Source: CAYMTR01 sp964393405 (lineage in GTDB: Bacteria; Bacteroidota; Bacteroidia; Bacteroidales; Prolixibacteraceae). From it: DNA of 64,000 nt. The stretch covers positions 21,235-85,234 of the forward strand of contig CAYMTR010000011.1 of assembly GCA_964393405.1 (NCBI GenBank). The letters are read 5' to 3'. The translations under genes and the position numbers were made by a program. Every line of letters starts with the position of its first letter. Within the stretch, counting starts at the first letter, position 1. The notes below the pieces were generated by a model. The model ran no database searches, had not been told where the DNA came from, and saw only the letters and a program-made list of their open reading frames with translations. Positions 17,473 through 26,441 of the stretch are shown piece by piece.

Positions 17473-19035
17473 TTATTTTGGCTGCATTCTTATTATTGGA
17501 ATCATCATTTCTTCCATGGATATTCCACCGTGTTGGAATGTGTTTTTATAATAATTGGCATAATGATTAAAGTTGTTCGGATAAGCAAAAAAGTCCTGCA
17601 TACCTGCAAAAATGAATGCATTTGTCACATAGGGAGATGGGAGTCTTGCATCACTTGGTTTCTTTATTTCAAATACAGCTTTAGGGTTATAGTTAAGGTT
17701 CCGCCCAAATTTATATCTTAAATTGGTATTTGTATTTCTTTCTCCCACAACTTTTACAGGATTATTTACTTTAATAGTCCCATGATCTGTTGTCAAAATC
17801 AATTCATAGTTATTATCTCGAAGCTCCTTAAGTAAATCCGGAATCCCTGAATGTTTAAACCAGCTAAGGGTAATTGACCTATAGGCTGCTTCATCTCCTG
17901 CAAGTTCTTTTATCATTTCCATCTCTGTTCGGGCATGGGAAATCATATCAACAAAGTTTATTACCATAACAGAAAGTTCAGAATTCAATATCATATTCAG
18001 ATTATCAGTACTCTTTCTTCCTGGCTTAGCATTTGTTATTTTTTCAAAATAAAGTTTTTCCTTTCTGCCGTTTCTGATCATTTGTTTTTTAAGGAGTTCT
18101 TCCTCGTAGCTGTTTTTACCTTCTTCTTCATTGTCTTCTTCAATCCAGTATTCGGGGAATATTTTTTTTATGTCAGACGGCATTAATCCTGCAAAAATGC
18201 TGTTTCGGGCATACATAGTTGCAGTTGGTAAAATAGAAAAGTATAATTCTTCCTTGATAAATGAAAAGTACTCACTGAAAATGGGGCTTAATATTCTCCA
18301 TTGGTCAAAACGGATATTATCTAATAGTAAAACGAAAACTTTTTTTCCTTCATCAAGAATTGGGAAAACCTTTTTTCTAAAAATGTCAGGTGACATTAAA
18401 GGGCGTTCGTTGTTTTCTGGATTAAGCCAATTAATGTAGTTTCTTTTGATAAACTTGAAGAATGAAAGGTTGGCTTCAGTTTTTTGCATTTGTAAAACTT
18501 CATCCATAGCTTTATCGTCTGAATTGCTTAGTTCCATTTCCCAATAAACAAGTTTCTTGTATAAGTCATTCCAATCAAGGATTGTTAAAGAATCGCTTAT
18601 TTGCATTCCAAGCTTTGAAAATTGCATCTGATATGCAGAAGTCGTCTGCCTTGTTACTAATTCATTTTTATTAATGTTTTTCTTAATAGAGAGGAGTATT
18701 TGTTTTGGATTTACTGGTTTAATAAGGTAGTCTGCCATCTTGGATCCAATTGCTTCATCCATAATTGCCTCCTCTTCGCTTTTAGTAATCATTACGACAG
18801 GAACAAGGTTGTTGATTTCCTTTATTTTGCTAAGAGTTTGCAAACCACTATATCCCGGCATATTCTCATCAAGAAATATAATATCGAATTGCTGATCTTT
18901 TACCATATCGATGGCATCAGCTCCATTAGTTGAAGTATAAACTTCGTATCCTTTGTTCTCAAGAAAAATTACATGTGGTCTTAAAAGATCTATCTCATCA
19001 TCTACCCAAAGAATTTTTGATTTTTTGTTTTGCAT
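17473..19035 (-). CDS. porX: PorX: T9SS response regulator with PglZ domain
   Basis: 520 residues, close to the length of characterised PorX. The receiver domain occupies 1-125 with the acidic pocket D12/D13, phospho-acceptor D56 (IIFLDENMPG), T84 (MITKSE) and K106 (YLIKP). The C-terminal PglZ domain has an alkaline-phosphatase fold. Its visible metal-site residues are D239 (LLDNIRFD), T271 (LPTATMYAR), D363/H367 (VDMISHAR), D417/H418 (TTDHGT) and H502 (QHGG). PorX with the kinase PorY and SigP controls T9SS gene expression in Porphyromonas gingivalis. No PorY or sigma factor gene is next to it here; the upstream neighbour is a PorW/SprE-like lipoprotein gene. Confidence 0.95.
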   Translation of the reverse strand: MQNKKSKILWVDDEIDLLRPHVIFLENKGYEVYTSTNGADAIDMVKDQQFDIIFLDENMPGYSGLQTLSKIKEINNLVPVVMITKSEEEAIMDEAIGSKMADYLIKPVNPKQILLSIKKNINKNELVTRQTTSAYQMQFSKLGMQISDSLTILDWNDLYKKLVYWEMELSNSDDKAMDEVLQMQKTEANLSFFKFIKRNYINWLNPENNERPLMSPDIFRKKVFPILDEGKKVFVLLLDNIRFDQWRILSPIFSEYFSFIKEELYFSILPTATMYARNSIFAGLMPSDIKKIFPEYWIEEDNEEEGKNSYEEELLKKQMIRNGRKEKLYFEKITNAKPGRKSTDNLNMILNSELSVMVINFVDMISHARTEMEMIKELAGDEAAYRSITLSWFKHSGIPDLLKELRDNNYELILTTDHGTIKVNNPVKVVGERNTNTNLRYKFGRNLNYNPKAVFEIKKPSDARLPSPYVTNAFIFAGMQDFFAYPNNFNHYANYYKNTFQHGGISMEEMMIPIIRMQPK

Positions 19036-19164
19036 GGATATAATTTCTATTAAAAAAAGTAAATACTAATGGTGTGTTGATAATATAACAATTAAGAACT
19101 TTTTTTATTGTCAATGAGCATTAAAATAGTTCCTAATGTTAAAAATTAAGTGGAAGATCAAAAT

Positions 19165-22100
19165 TTAATAGTTGGCTTCATAAAATTTCTGATATTCAGT
19201 AATGTCTTTAGACTGTTTGAATACCTGTAGATTCTCATTACTGATTACGAACCCTTTGTAATTATTATCTTTGATTAACATCGAAACCCTTTGATCTATT
19301 TTGAGATTGTTGAAATATTCAATAGCCTTATCTTTGATGCCTAATCCCTTTGCAATAACCAATGTGTTAATATCATCAATTTTCTCAGTTGTTACTTCAA
19401 TGCTGAAACTCCTGTATTTCATTGCATTGAACCTAGAGATGTAAGTTAGTAGGAGTGTTTTATGTGTGCCATCTGTTGGAACAACGAACATTATATTATG
19501 CATTGATGCACTGTTCAGTTCATATAGTTTTAAATTTAACTCTTCATCTGATTTATTAGCTGCAGGGATTTCAACATTATTTTTAACCTGCTCTGTTGGT
19601 TCATTAATGACATCGACATCTTCTTTTATAATTGCTTCATTAATGTCGTTTGTCAGAGTCTCTTTTTTGTCGTTGATTATTTCTTCAGAATTGGAAGAAC
19701 TTTCTTGTTTACTTTTTTCAACGCTTGAACTTTTTCCCGAAATAGAAGGCCTTTTCTTTATGAAATTTATGTCGTAAAACTTTTTAAACTCTTCAATGTT
19801 TTCATTTACAGTTATTTTTTTCAAATTCTCTTCGCTTATCACAAATGTTTCGAATTTATAATCTTTTATGGAAGAGAATAACTCATTTTTAGATGAAATA
19901 TTTTTTTGATATTCCAATGCTTCTAGGGCATTACGGAATGTAAGGACTGATAATAATGTTACTTCCTTTAATCTGCCTGGAATGACTTTTAACCGTTTCT
20001 CTTTATTATTACTTGAGTTATATCTTACTAAATCTCGCATTAGATATCCTGTAGAGACATTTTTCTGATAAATAATCACAGAAAAGTAAAAAGGTTTGTC
20101 GTAGCCCGGATTAAATATCTGCTCTTTAATTATAGGAGGTTGATAGAGTGAATCAGCAGTTTCAACAACAATATATTGCCCTTGTTCCTTCAATTCGTCA
20201 TTTGGATCTTCTTTTATTCTGGCCATTAATTCTTCAGGTGAATCAAGATCTTTTTCAGAGAATCGTCCGGTTGTAATGCTGCTATAGTTTTTAATAAAGA
20301 ATCCAAGATAATCAGCATATGATTTCTCGTTCAACATCTCACGGTAATTGCTGTTAGAGGCGACAAAGTTTAAGTATTGTTTGCCGGCTAAAGTTTTAAA
20401 TACATCTTGTTTTCTTACGATTGAAAGAAAATATATCAATGCATCTTCTTTATCGTTAAAATTTCGAACAATGAGAAGTTTGGTTTCCGGATTAAGGTTT
20501 TCAGTTTCAATTTCAAAATCAAGTGAAGTGTAATTGTCAAGGTTATAATTCGCAATATCGAATTTTAACCTGTTAATATTTATTTCTTCTTCATTTGGGA
20601 AAGCGATTATAAAATAATGTAACAACTCACTGTCTTTGTTCCATTTACTTTCAATTGAATCGTTTGATAAAATGTTTTGAGGTAGTAGCTCGTTGTTCTT
20701 AATAATATCATTCAAATAACCTGAGTTGACCAACTGTTCGTAATCTGTTAGATTATTACCTTTTAATAGATTATAAATATTTTGGGCAAGTTCTATAGTT
20801 TCAGATTTTGGGAAGTCTTTTATAAAAGCTTTAAGTGAATCAGCAAAACGGTCATTGCCAAGTTCTCTTCCGGTAGAAATTGTGTATATAAATTTGGCTT
20901 TGGCCAAAACAGAACTGTCAGGATTCATTTCAGTAACCATGCTGCTATATTTAGCTGCAGAAGTGAAATTTCGGCTTTTATATGAATTAAAAGCCAATGT
21001 ATATATTTTGTTTATGCTATCTCTTTTAGCCGCTTCTTCAACAAGAAAATTTGGATTTATGAGGTATCGGGCGTAGTTAGAATTTGGAAATTTATCAATT
21101 ATGAGGTTCTTATAATAGTTTGAGCTATCTATGTTGCCAATTGATTTGTATAGATCCCACAAATTAAAGTAACTTGGTAGTTGATAGATGTTCTCAGGGT
21201 ATCTGTTATTCAGACCTTTAAAGCATCCTATTGCCAAATTATTATCGTTAAACTCTGCCTTTGAAATATTCCCTGATGTAAATAATGCATCCCTTATCTT
21301 TAAGTGTGATTCAGCCATCATCGAATCGGTTACAGGAATATCCTGTAAATAATAATCCGGACTCAAAGGATCATCCGCACGAATTTCAGATTCTATTTCT
21401 ACTTGTTCAGCTAAGTCTTCACTTACAAGTTCTCCCTCTTCGTTAATGATCATTTCTGATTTATCTTTTCTTCTCCAGTTATCTTCATTTTTCCTTTCAC
21501 CCCATAAATTTGCAAATTCTTTTTTACCGTAAGAGACAGTCGAAGTATTGTAAAAATAAAAACTGGAACTAGTATTATTCAGTCTCATACGGCTTGAATT
21601 CGCCCTATAAAAATTTGAAGTTAGGTCTCCTTCTTTTTCCGAAGAAAGAAGTTCCTCCTGCCTCTTTTTTTCGTTTTCAATCCATCCGGCTATTTTTTTG
21701 TTAAGGTCTTCTTTGCTGAGTAAGGCAAGTTGTTGTAAACTATCTTGAGTTTCAACAGTGACAATGTTCTCAACTAGTTTGCTTAAACTTTTATACTTCT
21801 TGGATACTGATTCATAATTAGGATAAGTTTCATCAATAATTACCATTGCGCTGTCGTAATATTTACCGGAGGGGACATAATTTCTTTTTTCAAAAAACAC
21901 TTCAGCAAGAGTAAGGCAGCTTAATGCCCTTTGATGAACATTATCTGTTGACAAAGTGACTGATTTCTCATAAAGTTTTATTGATTCGTCAACTTTTCCT
22001 TCGTTATATGTTATGTTTCCTAATGCATAATAGATTTGGTCAAAATAAGGTTCATTCCATTTCTTTTTTAGCATTTTATTAAGTTCCTTCCTTAGAGAAG

Positions 22101-23016
22101 CTGTATTGCCATCTCCCGTTGAAACCCGGGCGCTGTTTATTCGGGCGTTGAATAGCATTTCATAGTCAGGCTGCCTTCTGACAACTTGTTTGTAAGCCTC
22201 AAGAGCTTGCTGTTGTTTCCCCGTTTCTTGATACAACTGAGCAAGAATAAAAGTATATCTTGTTTTACGTTTGTTGCCCTTAATGTTTTTTATTCCAATG
22301 TTCAAATAGTGAATTGCTTCGTCGTGGTGCTGCTGTTTTAAATGCATGTCAGCTGCAACAATAGCTAGTTCTCCATTAAGCTTTTTCGGAAACTTTTCAT
22401 CAGCCTCCAGAGTTTCAATTAATTGTTGGGACTCTGTATATCTTTCTGATTCGTTGTAACTTCTAATTAACCAAATATATGCATCGTATTTTACCGGGTC
22501 ATTCTTATACTTCCTTACAACTAATTGGAAGGTGCTGCTTGCCATTGGAAATTCTTTTTTATAATGGTAAGCTTTTCCCATCATCATATAAGCATCGTCA
22601 ACCCATCTGTTATATTCACTTTTTGCTTCAGCCTTCTTTCTGCTTCTTGATTTGTTTTTGTTAATAGGAGGCTTTGTGATAGAATGAAATTTTATGAGCT
22701 TTTCGGCTTTCTCTATTGCAAGCGACATGTCGCTGGAAACAACCTTTTCAGTGTTGGATAGGCTTTCTTTGAATATAGGCAGGATTTTAGTGTAGTCTTC
22801 TTCAACATCGGTTTCTATTTTTTCAATGCCAAATTTCATGGCTTCGTTACCATTGAAATAAACGTTGTAATGGGCATTCAAATTATGAAATTCCCTATTA
22901 ATTAAAGTGTTCTTTTCAGTAGAGCATGAAACAAGCAATACTGTAAAGGTTGAAATTAAAAATATATGTAAAAATCGACTATTCAAAATATATGTATTAC
23001 GGAAAATAAACTTCAT
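19165..23016 (-). CDS. SprE/PorW-like T9SS TPR lipoprotein
   Basis: A lipoprotein signal (MKFIFRNTYILN...LLVSC, Cys31 from the chosen start) is followed by the conserved SprE/PorW opening (REFHNLNAHYNVYFNGNEA) and TPR repeats over roughly residues 140-430 and 600-770. SprE (gliding bacteria) and PorW (P. gingivalis) are outer-membrane lipoproteins needed for T9SS function. At about 1283 residues it is larger than those relatives. The extra C-terminal third holds three related modules of about 110 residues, each ending in a '(Y)xxFVxSxxN...Y..F(Y/F)..(N)Y/F' pattern. The frame is open to 23064, but a -7 box at 23052-23059 places transcription start after that codon. The ATG at 23016 gives the best signal peptide; 23040 is the alternative. 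Confidence 0.85.
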   Translation of the reverse strand: MKFIFRNTYILNSRFLHIFLISTFTVLLVSCSTEKNTLINREFHNLNAHYNVYFNGNEAMKFGIEKIETDVEEDYTKILPIFKESLSNTEKVVSSDMSLAIEKAEKLIKFHSITKPPINKNKSRSRKKAEAKSEYNRWVDDAYMMMGKAYHYKKEFPMASSTFQLVVRKYKNDPVKYDAYIWLIRSYNESERYTESQQLIETLEADEKFPKKLNGELAIVAADMHLKQQHHDEAIHYLNIGIKNIKGNKRKTRYTFILAQLYQETGKQQQALEAYKQVVRRQPDYEMLFNARINSARVSTGDGNTASLRKELNKMLKKKWNEPYFDQIYYALGNITYNEGKVDESIKLYEKSVTLSTDNVHQRALSCLTLAEVFFEKRNYVPSGKYYDSAMVIIDETYPNYESVSKKYKSLSKLVENIVTVETQDSLQQLALLSKEDLNKKIAGWIENEKKRQEELLSSEKEGDLTSNFYRANSSRMRLNNTSSSFYFYNTSTVSYGKKEFANLWGERKNEDNWRRKDKSEMIINEEGELVSEDLAEQVEIESEIRADDPLSPDYYLQDIPVTDSMMAESHLKIRDALFTSGNISKAEFNDNNLAIGCFKGLNNRYPENIYQLPSYFNLWDLYKSIGNIDSSNYYKNLIIDKFPNSNYARYLINPNFLVEEAAKRDSINKIYTLAFNSYKSRNFTSAAKYSSMVTEMNPDSSVLAKAKFIYTISTGRELGNDRFADSLKAFIKDFPKSETIELAQNIYNLLKGNNLTDYEQLVNSGYLNDIIKNNELLPQNILSNDSIESKWNKDSELLHYFIIAFPNEEEININRLKFDIANYNLDNYTSLDFEIETENLNPETKLLIVRNFNDKEDALIYFLSIVRKQDVFKTLAGKQYLNFVASNSNYREMLNEKSYADYLGFFIKNYSSITTGRFSEKDLDSPEELMARIKEDPNDELKEQGQYIVVETADSLYQPPIIKEQIFNPGYDKPFYFSVIIYQKNVSTGYLMRDLVRYNSSNNKEKRLKVIPGRLKEVTLLSVLTFRNALEALEYQKNISSKNELFSSIKDYKFETFVISEENLKKITVNENIEEFKKFYDINFIKKRPSISGKSSSVEKSKQESSSNSEEIINDKKETLTNDINEAIIKEDVDVINEPTEQVKNNVEIPAANKSDEELNLKLYELNSASMHNIMFVVPTDGTHKTLLLTYISRFNAMKYRSFSIEVTTEKIDDINTLVIAKGLGIKDKAIEYFNNLKIDQRVSMLIKDNNYKGFVISNENLQVFKQSKDITEYQKFYEANY

Positions 23017-23051
23017 TTTTTGAAATATATTGCGTTCCATATAGTGGGAAA

Positions 23052-23059
23052 CAAAATTA
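23052..23059 (-). promoter_or_regulatory. -7 box (TAATTTTG) for the SprE/PorW-like gene
   Basis: An exact TAnnTTTG match on the reverse strand. It lies within the longest possible reading frame and therefore supports a start at 23040 or 23016, and a promoter separate from the upstream permease gene. Confidence 0.45.
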
Positions 23060-23130
23060 TGCAATTATACTAAACTTTGATTAGATACTTAAACATAGGC
23101 ATTGCCAGTTTAGCTAAACTTAATGAATTT

Positions 23131-24573
23131 CTACCGCAATAGCTTACTGTGCTTTTTGCTATATAGAAAATAGATCAAGAACCCGATGATCATCCATATA
23201 ATCAATCTGAGCCATGTGTCAACTGGCAGGGAAATCATTTGAGCAAGACAAACTATTATGCCTATAATTGGGAACAAAGGAACAAAAGGAACCTTGAAAG
23301 GCCTTTGAGCATTTGGATTTGTTTTTCTCAGTACTATTACGCTTGCACATACAATTACAAATGCCAGAAGAGTGCCTATTGAAACTAGCTCTCCTAATAT
23401 TCCTATTGGTAATATCCCTGATATTATTGCTGCAAAGAATCCGGTAATAATTGTTGTTACATGAGGAGTATGATATTTAGGATGTATTTTTGAAAAACTT
23501 TTAGGTAGTAGTCCATCGTTTGCCATAGTATAGAAAATTCTTGTTTGCCCCATAATCATTACTAACACAACAGATGTCAATCCTGCAAGGGCTCCTATTT
23601 TCACGAAAGGTCTAAGCCAAATCAATGATTTACCGGCATTGTCAATTGCAAGAGCAATAGGGGCAGGATGATTTAATTCTTTATAATTTACAATTCCGGT
23701 TAAAACTGCCGCAACTGCGATGTAAAACACAGTACATACAATAAGTGATCCCAAAATTCCAATAGGCATATCTTTCTTCGGGTTTTTTGTTTCTTGTGCA
23801 GCCGTAGAGATAGCATCAAACCCAATATATGCAAAGAAGATAACTGCTGCTCCAGTGAAAATGCCTGATATCCCGAAAGATCCAAATTTGCCGGTGTTTT
23901 CAGGAATGAAAGGAGTCCAATTTTCAGTATTTATATGTGAAATACCAAACCCAATAAATAAAAGGATAACAGCAACTTTTACGAACACAATGACATTGTT
24001 AATCCTGCTCGATTCTTTGATGCCTATGTATAACAATGTCGAGACTAAAACAACTAAGATCACAGCCGGGAAGTTTATTATACTACCGGTTAGTATCCAT
24101 CCTTGTCCTGGAATGTGATTAATGGGAGCTGAGCATAATTCATGGGGAATAACAATTCCGAAATCTTTTAAAAAACTAACAAGGTACCCCGACCACCCTA
24201 CAGCAACTGTTGAGGATGCAAATAAATATTCAAGAATAAGATCCCATCCTATTATCCATGCAAAAAACTCTCCCAGAGTTGCATATGAGTACGTGTAAGC
24301 GCTTCCGGCAATAGGTATCATAGATGAAAACTCAGCATAACATAAGCCAGCAAAAACACATCCAACTGCAGATAAGATAAAAGAAAGGACTATCGCAGGA
24401 CCCGCGTAATTGGCTGCAGCTGTTCCTGTTAATACGAAGATTCCTGTTCCAATAATTGCCCCAATCCCTAAGGCAATTAAGTTACGTGCAGTTAATTCCC
24501 GTTTTAATCCTGAGCTGTTTTCTGCTTCATGGAGCAAATGTTCGAGAGTCTTCTTTCTAAAAATGGTTATCAT
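23131..24573 (-). CDS. APC-family amino-acid permease (cationic amino acid transporter-like)
   Basis: 480 residues with about 12-13 membrane helices. The N-terminal amphipathic LKRELTARNLIALGIGAIIGTGIFVLTG region (23-50) with the unwound GIGAIIGTGIF helix is the substrate-site signature of APC/CAT transporters. PIAGSAYTYSY, FFAYIGFDAIST and NPKKDMPIGI motifs follow. It imports an amino acid by proton symport or exchange at the inner membrane; YfnA/CAT-like proteins favour cationic or small neutral amino acids, but the substrate cannot be read from sequence. It is upstream of the SprE/PorW gene on the same strand. Confidence 0.88.
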   Translation of the reverse strand: MITIFRKKTLEHLLHEAENSSGLKRELTARNLIALGIGAIIGTGIFVLTGTAAANYAGPAIVLSFILSAVGCVFAGLCYAEFSSMIPIAGSAYTYSYATLGEFFAWIIGWDLILEYLFASSTVAVGWSGYLVSFLKDFGIVIPHELCSAPINHIPGQGWILTGSIINFPAVILVVLVSTLLYIGIKESSRINNVIVFVKVAVILLFIGFGISHINTENWTPFIPENTGKFGSFGISGIFTGAAVIFFAYIGFDAISTAAQETKNPKKDMPIGILGSLIVCTVFYIAVAAVLTGIVNYKELNHPAPIALAIDNAGKSLIWLRPFVKIGALAGLTSVVLVMIMGQTRIFYTMANDGLLPKSFSKIHPKYHTPHVTTIITGFFAAIISGILPIGILGELVSIGTLLAFVIVCASVIVLRKTNPNAQRPFKVPFVPLFPIIGIIVCLAQMISLPVDTWLRLIIWMIIGFLIYFLYSKKHSKLLR

Positions 24574-24755
24574 CGTTTTTTTATTTGAACCTAAAAATAA
24601 AATAATACTTCAAAATAAATGTATAATGCCAAAAGATTATGTGATATAAATTTTCACATTATATGTTTAGCTCTCAAATCATCAAGCGTATTTATATTTT
24701 ATTTTATTCCGGGTGCAATAAAAAACTCTGGAATATCTGACGAAAAAAGTATTAT

Positions 24756-25706
24756 CTATTCCAGTAGTTCATAATCGTGCATAGACTTCATAAATGAAAC
24801 AAAGTCGTTTTTGTTTTCAGAATCCATCCATGCCATAGCGCTTCTTGGATGCTCATTCATCGCACCTGTAATGAGGTAAGGTATATGGTATCCCCAATCA
24901 ACCTTTTGTTGCCATGGCATTATTTCTTCTTGGATTGCTTTCAATAAAGGGAGTAGTCTGTATTTTGGATTCTTTAAAAAAGCGACTAAAACTTCTGTAG
25001 GACAATTCCCGGCCCCACGTCCCATGCCAAGGAGGGTAGAATCTAGTAATGTAGCACCATTCATTAAAGATGAAATTGTATTTGAAAAGGCAAGTTGCAT
25101 ATTGTTGTGTGCGTGAATACCAATTTCTTTATCAGGCATAGCCTCCTTATATTCTTTCATCAGATGTTCAATAGATTCACAATGCATACTTCCAAAACTA
25201 TCGACTAAATAAAAAGTTGGAACTCTTGATTTCGCAGCATCAGATAGTGCTTCATCGAGATCATGCTCGTTTACTTTCGAAACAGCCATCAAGTTTATTG
25301 TGACTTCATATCCTTTGTCCATACAGTGATGAGCTAACGCAATAGCCTTATCCATTTGGTGAACATAACATGCAACTCTTATCATTGATAAAAGGCTTTC
25401 ACTTTTCGGAAGAATGTCATCAAAAGAGATTCTCCCAATGTCAGCCATAGCAGATAACTTAATTTTGGGTTCACCCTTACCGATTATTCTTCTGATGTCT
25501 GTCTCATTACAAAATTTCCATGGGCCGACAACATCACGGGAGAAGGCGCTTTCACTACTTTTATATCCTATTTCCATATAATCAATTCCGGCTTCAACCA
25601 AACAGTCGTATACTGTTCTTACAAACTGGTCGCTAAACTGCCAGTTGTTCATCAAACCTCCGTCACGAACAGTACAGTCTAAAACTTTAATATCTTTTTT
25701 ATACAT
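24756..25706 (-). CDS. DRE-TIM metallolyase / HMGL-like aldolase-domain protein
   Basis: 316 residues. The N-terminal LDCTVRDGG (residues 9-17) is the R-D-G form of the DRE motif used by 4-hydroxy-2-oxovalerate aldolases. The metal-binding HAHNNMQLAFSN (about 197-208) supplies the HxH pair and Asn, and LLGMGRGAGNCPTE matches the C-terminal glycine-rich motif of the superfamily. The enzymes form or break C-C bonds through a pyruvate- or acyl-CoA-derived enolate. Substrate unknown: LeuA, HMG-CoA lyase and DmpG are all more distant by eye. It starts 6 bp after a PchB-like chorismate mutase gene, so an aromatic- or pyruvate-linked pathway is inferred. Confidence 0.85.
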   Translation of the reverse strand: MYKKDIKVLDCTVRDGGLMNNWQFSDQFVRTVYDCLVEAGIDYMEIGYKSSESAFSRDVVGPWKFCNETDIRRIIGKGEPKIKLSAMADIGRISFDDILPKSESLLSMIRVACYVHQMDKAIALAHHCMDKGYEVTINLMAVSKVNEHDLDEALSDAAKSRVPTFYLVDSFGSMHCESIEHLMKEYKEAMPDKEIGIHAHNNMQLAFSNTISSLMNGATLLDSTLLGMGRGAGNCPTEVLVAFLKNPKYRLLPLLKAIQEEIMPWQQKVDWGYHIPYLITGAMNEHPRSAMAWMDSENKNDFVSFMKSMHDYELLE

Positions 25707-25712
25707 TCTTTT

Positions 25713-26033
25713 TTATTTTTTAGTGTTATAATTTCTGGCAATTTCAATTTCTTTGGAAATATTGTGTTCTAACAAAAATCTGAAGATGTTTGCATAGGTT
25801 TCTTTGTCTAGTCCTAACTTCTCTGCCCATTCAGAACGTTGTTCAATTACTTGCTTTTTCCTGTCTTCTGCTACAATTTCAACTAACGTTTTTTCTTTAT
25901 ACTTTACTATTTCCTTAACAAAATCATACCTCAATGCGAATAGTTTTATCAACTCTAAATCAATTTTATCAATTTGAGTTCTTATTTCTTCTTTTGAATT
26001 ACAATCACAGGGTCTAATATGTAAATCGGACAT
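25713..26033 (-). CDS. AroQ-fold chorismate mutase, PchB-like
   Basis: 106 residues, all helical. Catalytic positions of the AroQ fold are present: R18 (EEIRTQIDKID), R35 (LFALRYD), K46 (IVKYK) and a Gln/Glu position occupied by E95 (SKEIEIAR). Pattern and loop are closer to Pseudomonas PchB (isochorismate-pyruvate lyase) than to E. coli chorismate mutase. It shares IDxIDLxI, RxDxVK, the A-x-x-R loop without the E. coli Asp48, and R-x-x-WAE-x-x-GLD. In PchB the final position is Gln90; here it is Glu. The product could be prephenate or salicylate plus pyruvate. No isochorismate synthase is nearby. It is first in an operon with the aldolase-like gene. Confidence 0.85.
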   Translation of the reverse strand: MSDLHIRPCDCNSKEEIRTQIDKIDLELIKLFALRYDFVKEIVKYKEKTLVEIVAEDRKKQVIEQRSEWAEKLGLDKETYANIFRFLLEHNISKEIEIARNYNTKK

Positions 26034-26091
26034 TTAATGTTAGTTTATAATATATTGTGTTTAAAAACTTTTAAATCGAAGTTTTATTAGG

Positions 26092-26099
26092 CAAAAATA
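26092..26099 (-). promoter_or_regulatory. -7 box (TATTTTTG) for the chorismate mutase-aldolase pair
   Basis: An exact TAnnTTTG match 58 bases upstream of the ATG at 26033, leaving a leader of about 50 bases. No clear -33 TTTG. Confidence 0.45.
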
Positions 26100-26160
26100 T
26101 AAAAAATCATCAATTCTTAAAATATAAAGAGATATAACAGAAATATTGAATATTCAGCTT

Positions 26161-26316
26161 TTATTTTGGTCTGTTAAGAATTATAAGAGCAGCAATTACT
26201 CCGGGGATCCATCCAGCAAGAGTGAGTAAAAAAACAATTACAACAGATCCACACCCTTTGTCTACTACTGATAAAGGAGGAAATATAATAGCTAAAATCA
26301 CCCTTATTAATGACAT
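26161..26316 (-). CDS. Pmp3/YqaE-family small membrane peptide
   Basis: 51 residues from the ATG at 26316: a two-helix hydrophobic peptide of the Pmp3 (YqaE/SNA3) family. The conserved IFPPLSV loop (residues 11-17) and the second helix LTLAGWIPGVIAALIIL with its W-x-P-G-x-x-x-A motif are clear. These proteins sit in the cytoplasmic membrane and in other organisms are linked to membrane potential and salt stress. The frame is open further upstream, to 26409, but that extension has no homology to the family and is rejected. It is not obviously co-transcribed with its neighbours. Confidence 0.85.
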   Translation of the reverse strand: MSLIRVILAIIFPPLSVVDKGCGSVVIVFLLTLAGWIPGVIAALIILNRPK

Positions 26317-26395
26317 GATTTCAAGAGTTAACGGTATTTGTAAATCACCAAAATACAAATTTCTATTGACAATAAAAACATAAATTAGGTAAAAC

Positions 26396-26423
26396 AAAAA
26401 AGGCTGCACAAGGCAGCCTTTTC
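26396..26423 (-). terminator. Intrinsic terminator after the pectinesterase gene
   Basis: A 10-bp stem (AAAAGGCTGC/GCAGCCTTTT) with a 5-base loop. On the reverse strand it runs into a T-tract, 19 bases after the stop at 26442. Confidence 0.8.
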
Positions 26424-26441
26424 ACCTTTAAAAAAGCAAAA

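Noticed and set aside
23107..23120. 14-bp perfect palindrome AGTTTAGCTAAACT after the permease gene
   Set aside because: Short, AT-rich and without a loop or T-tract. It could be chance at this base composition.
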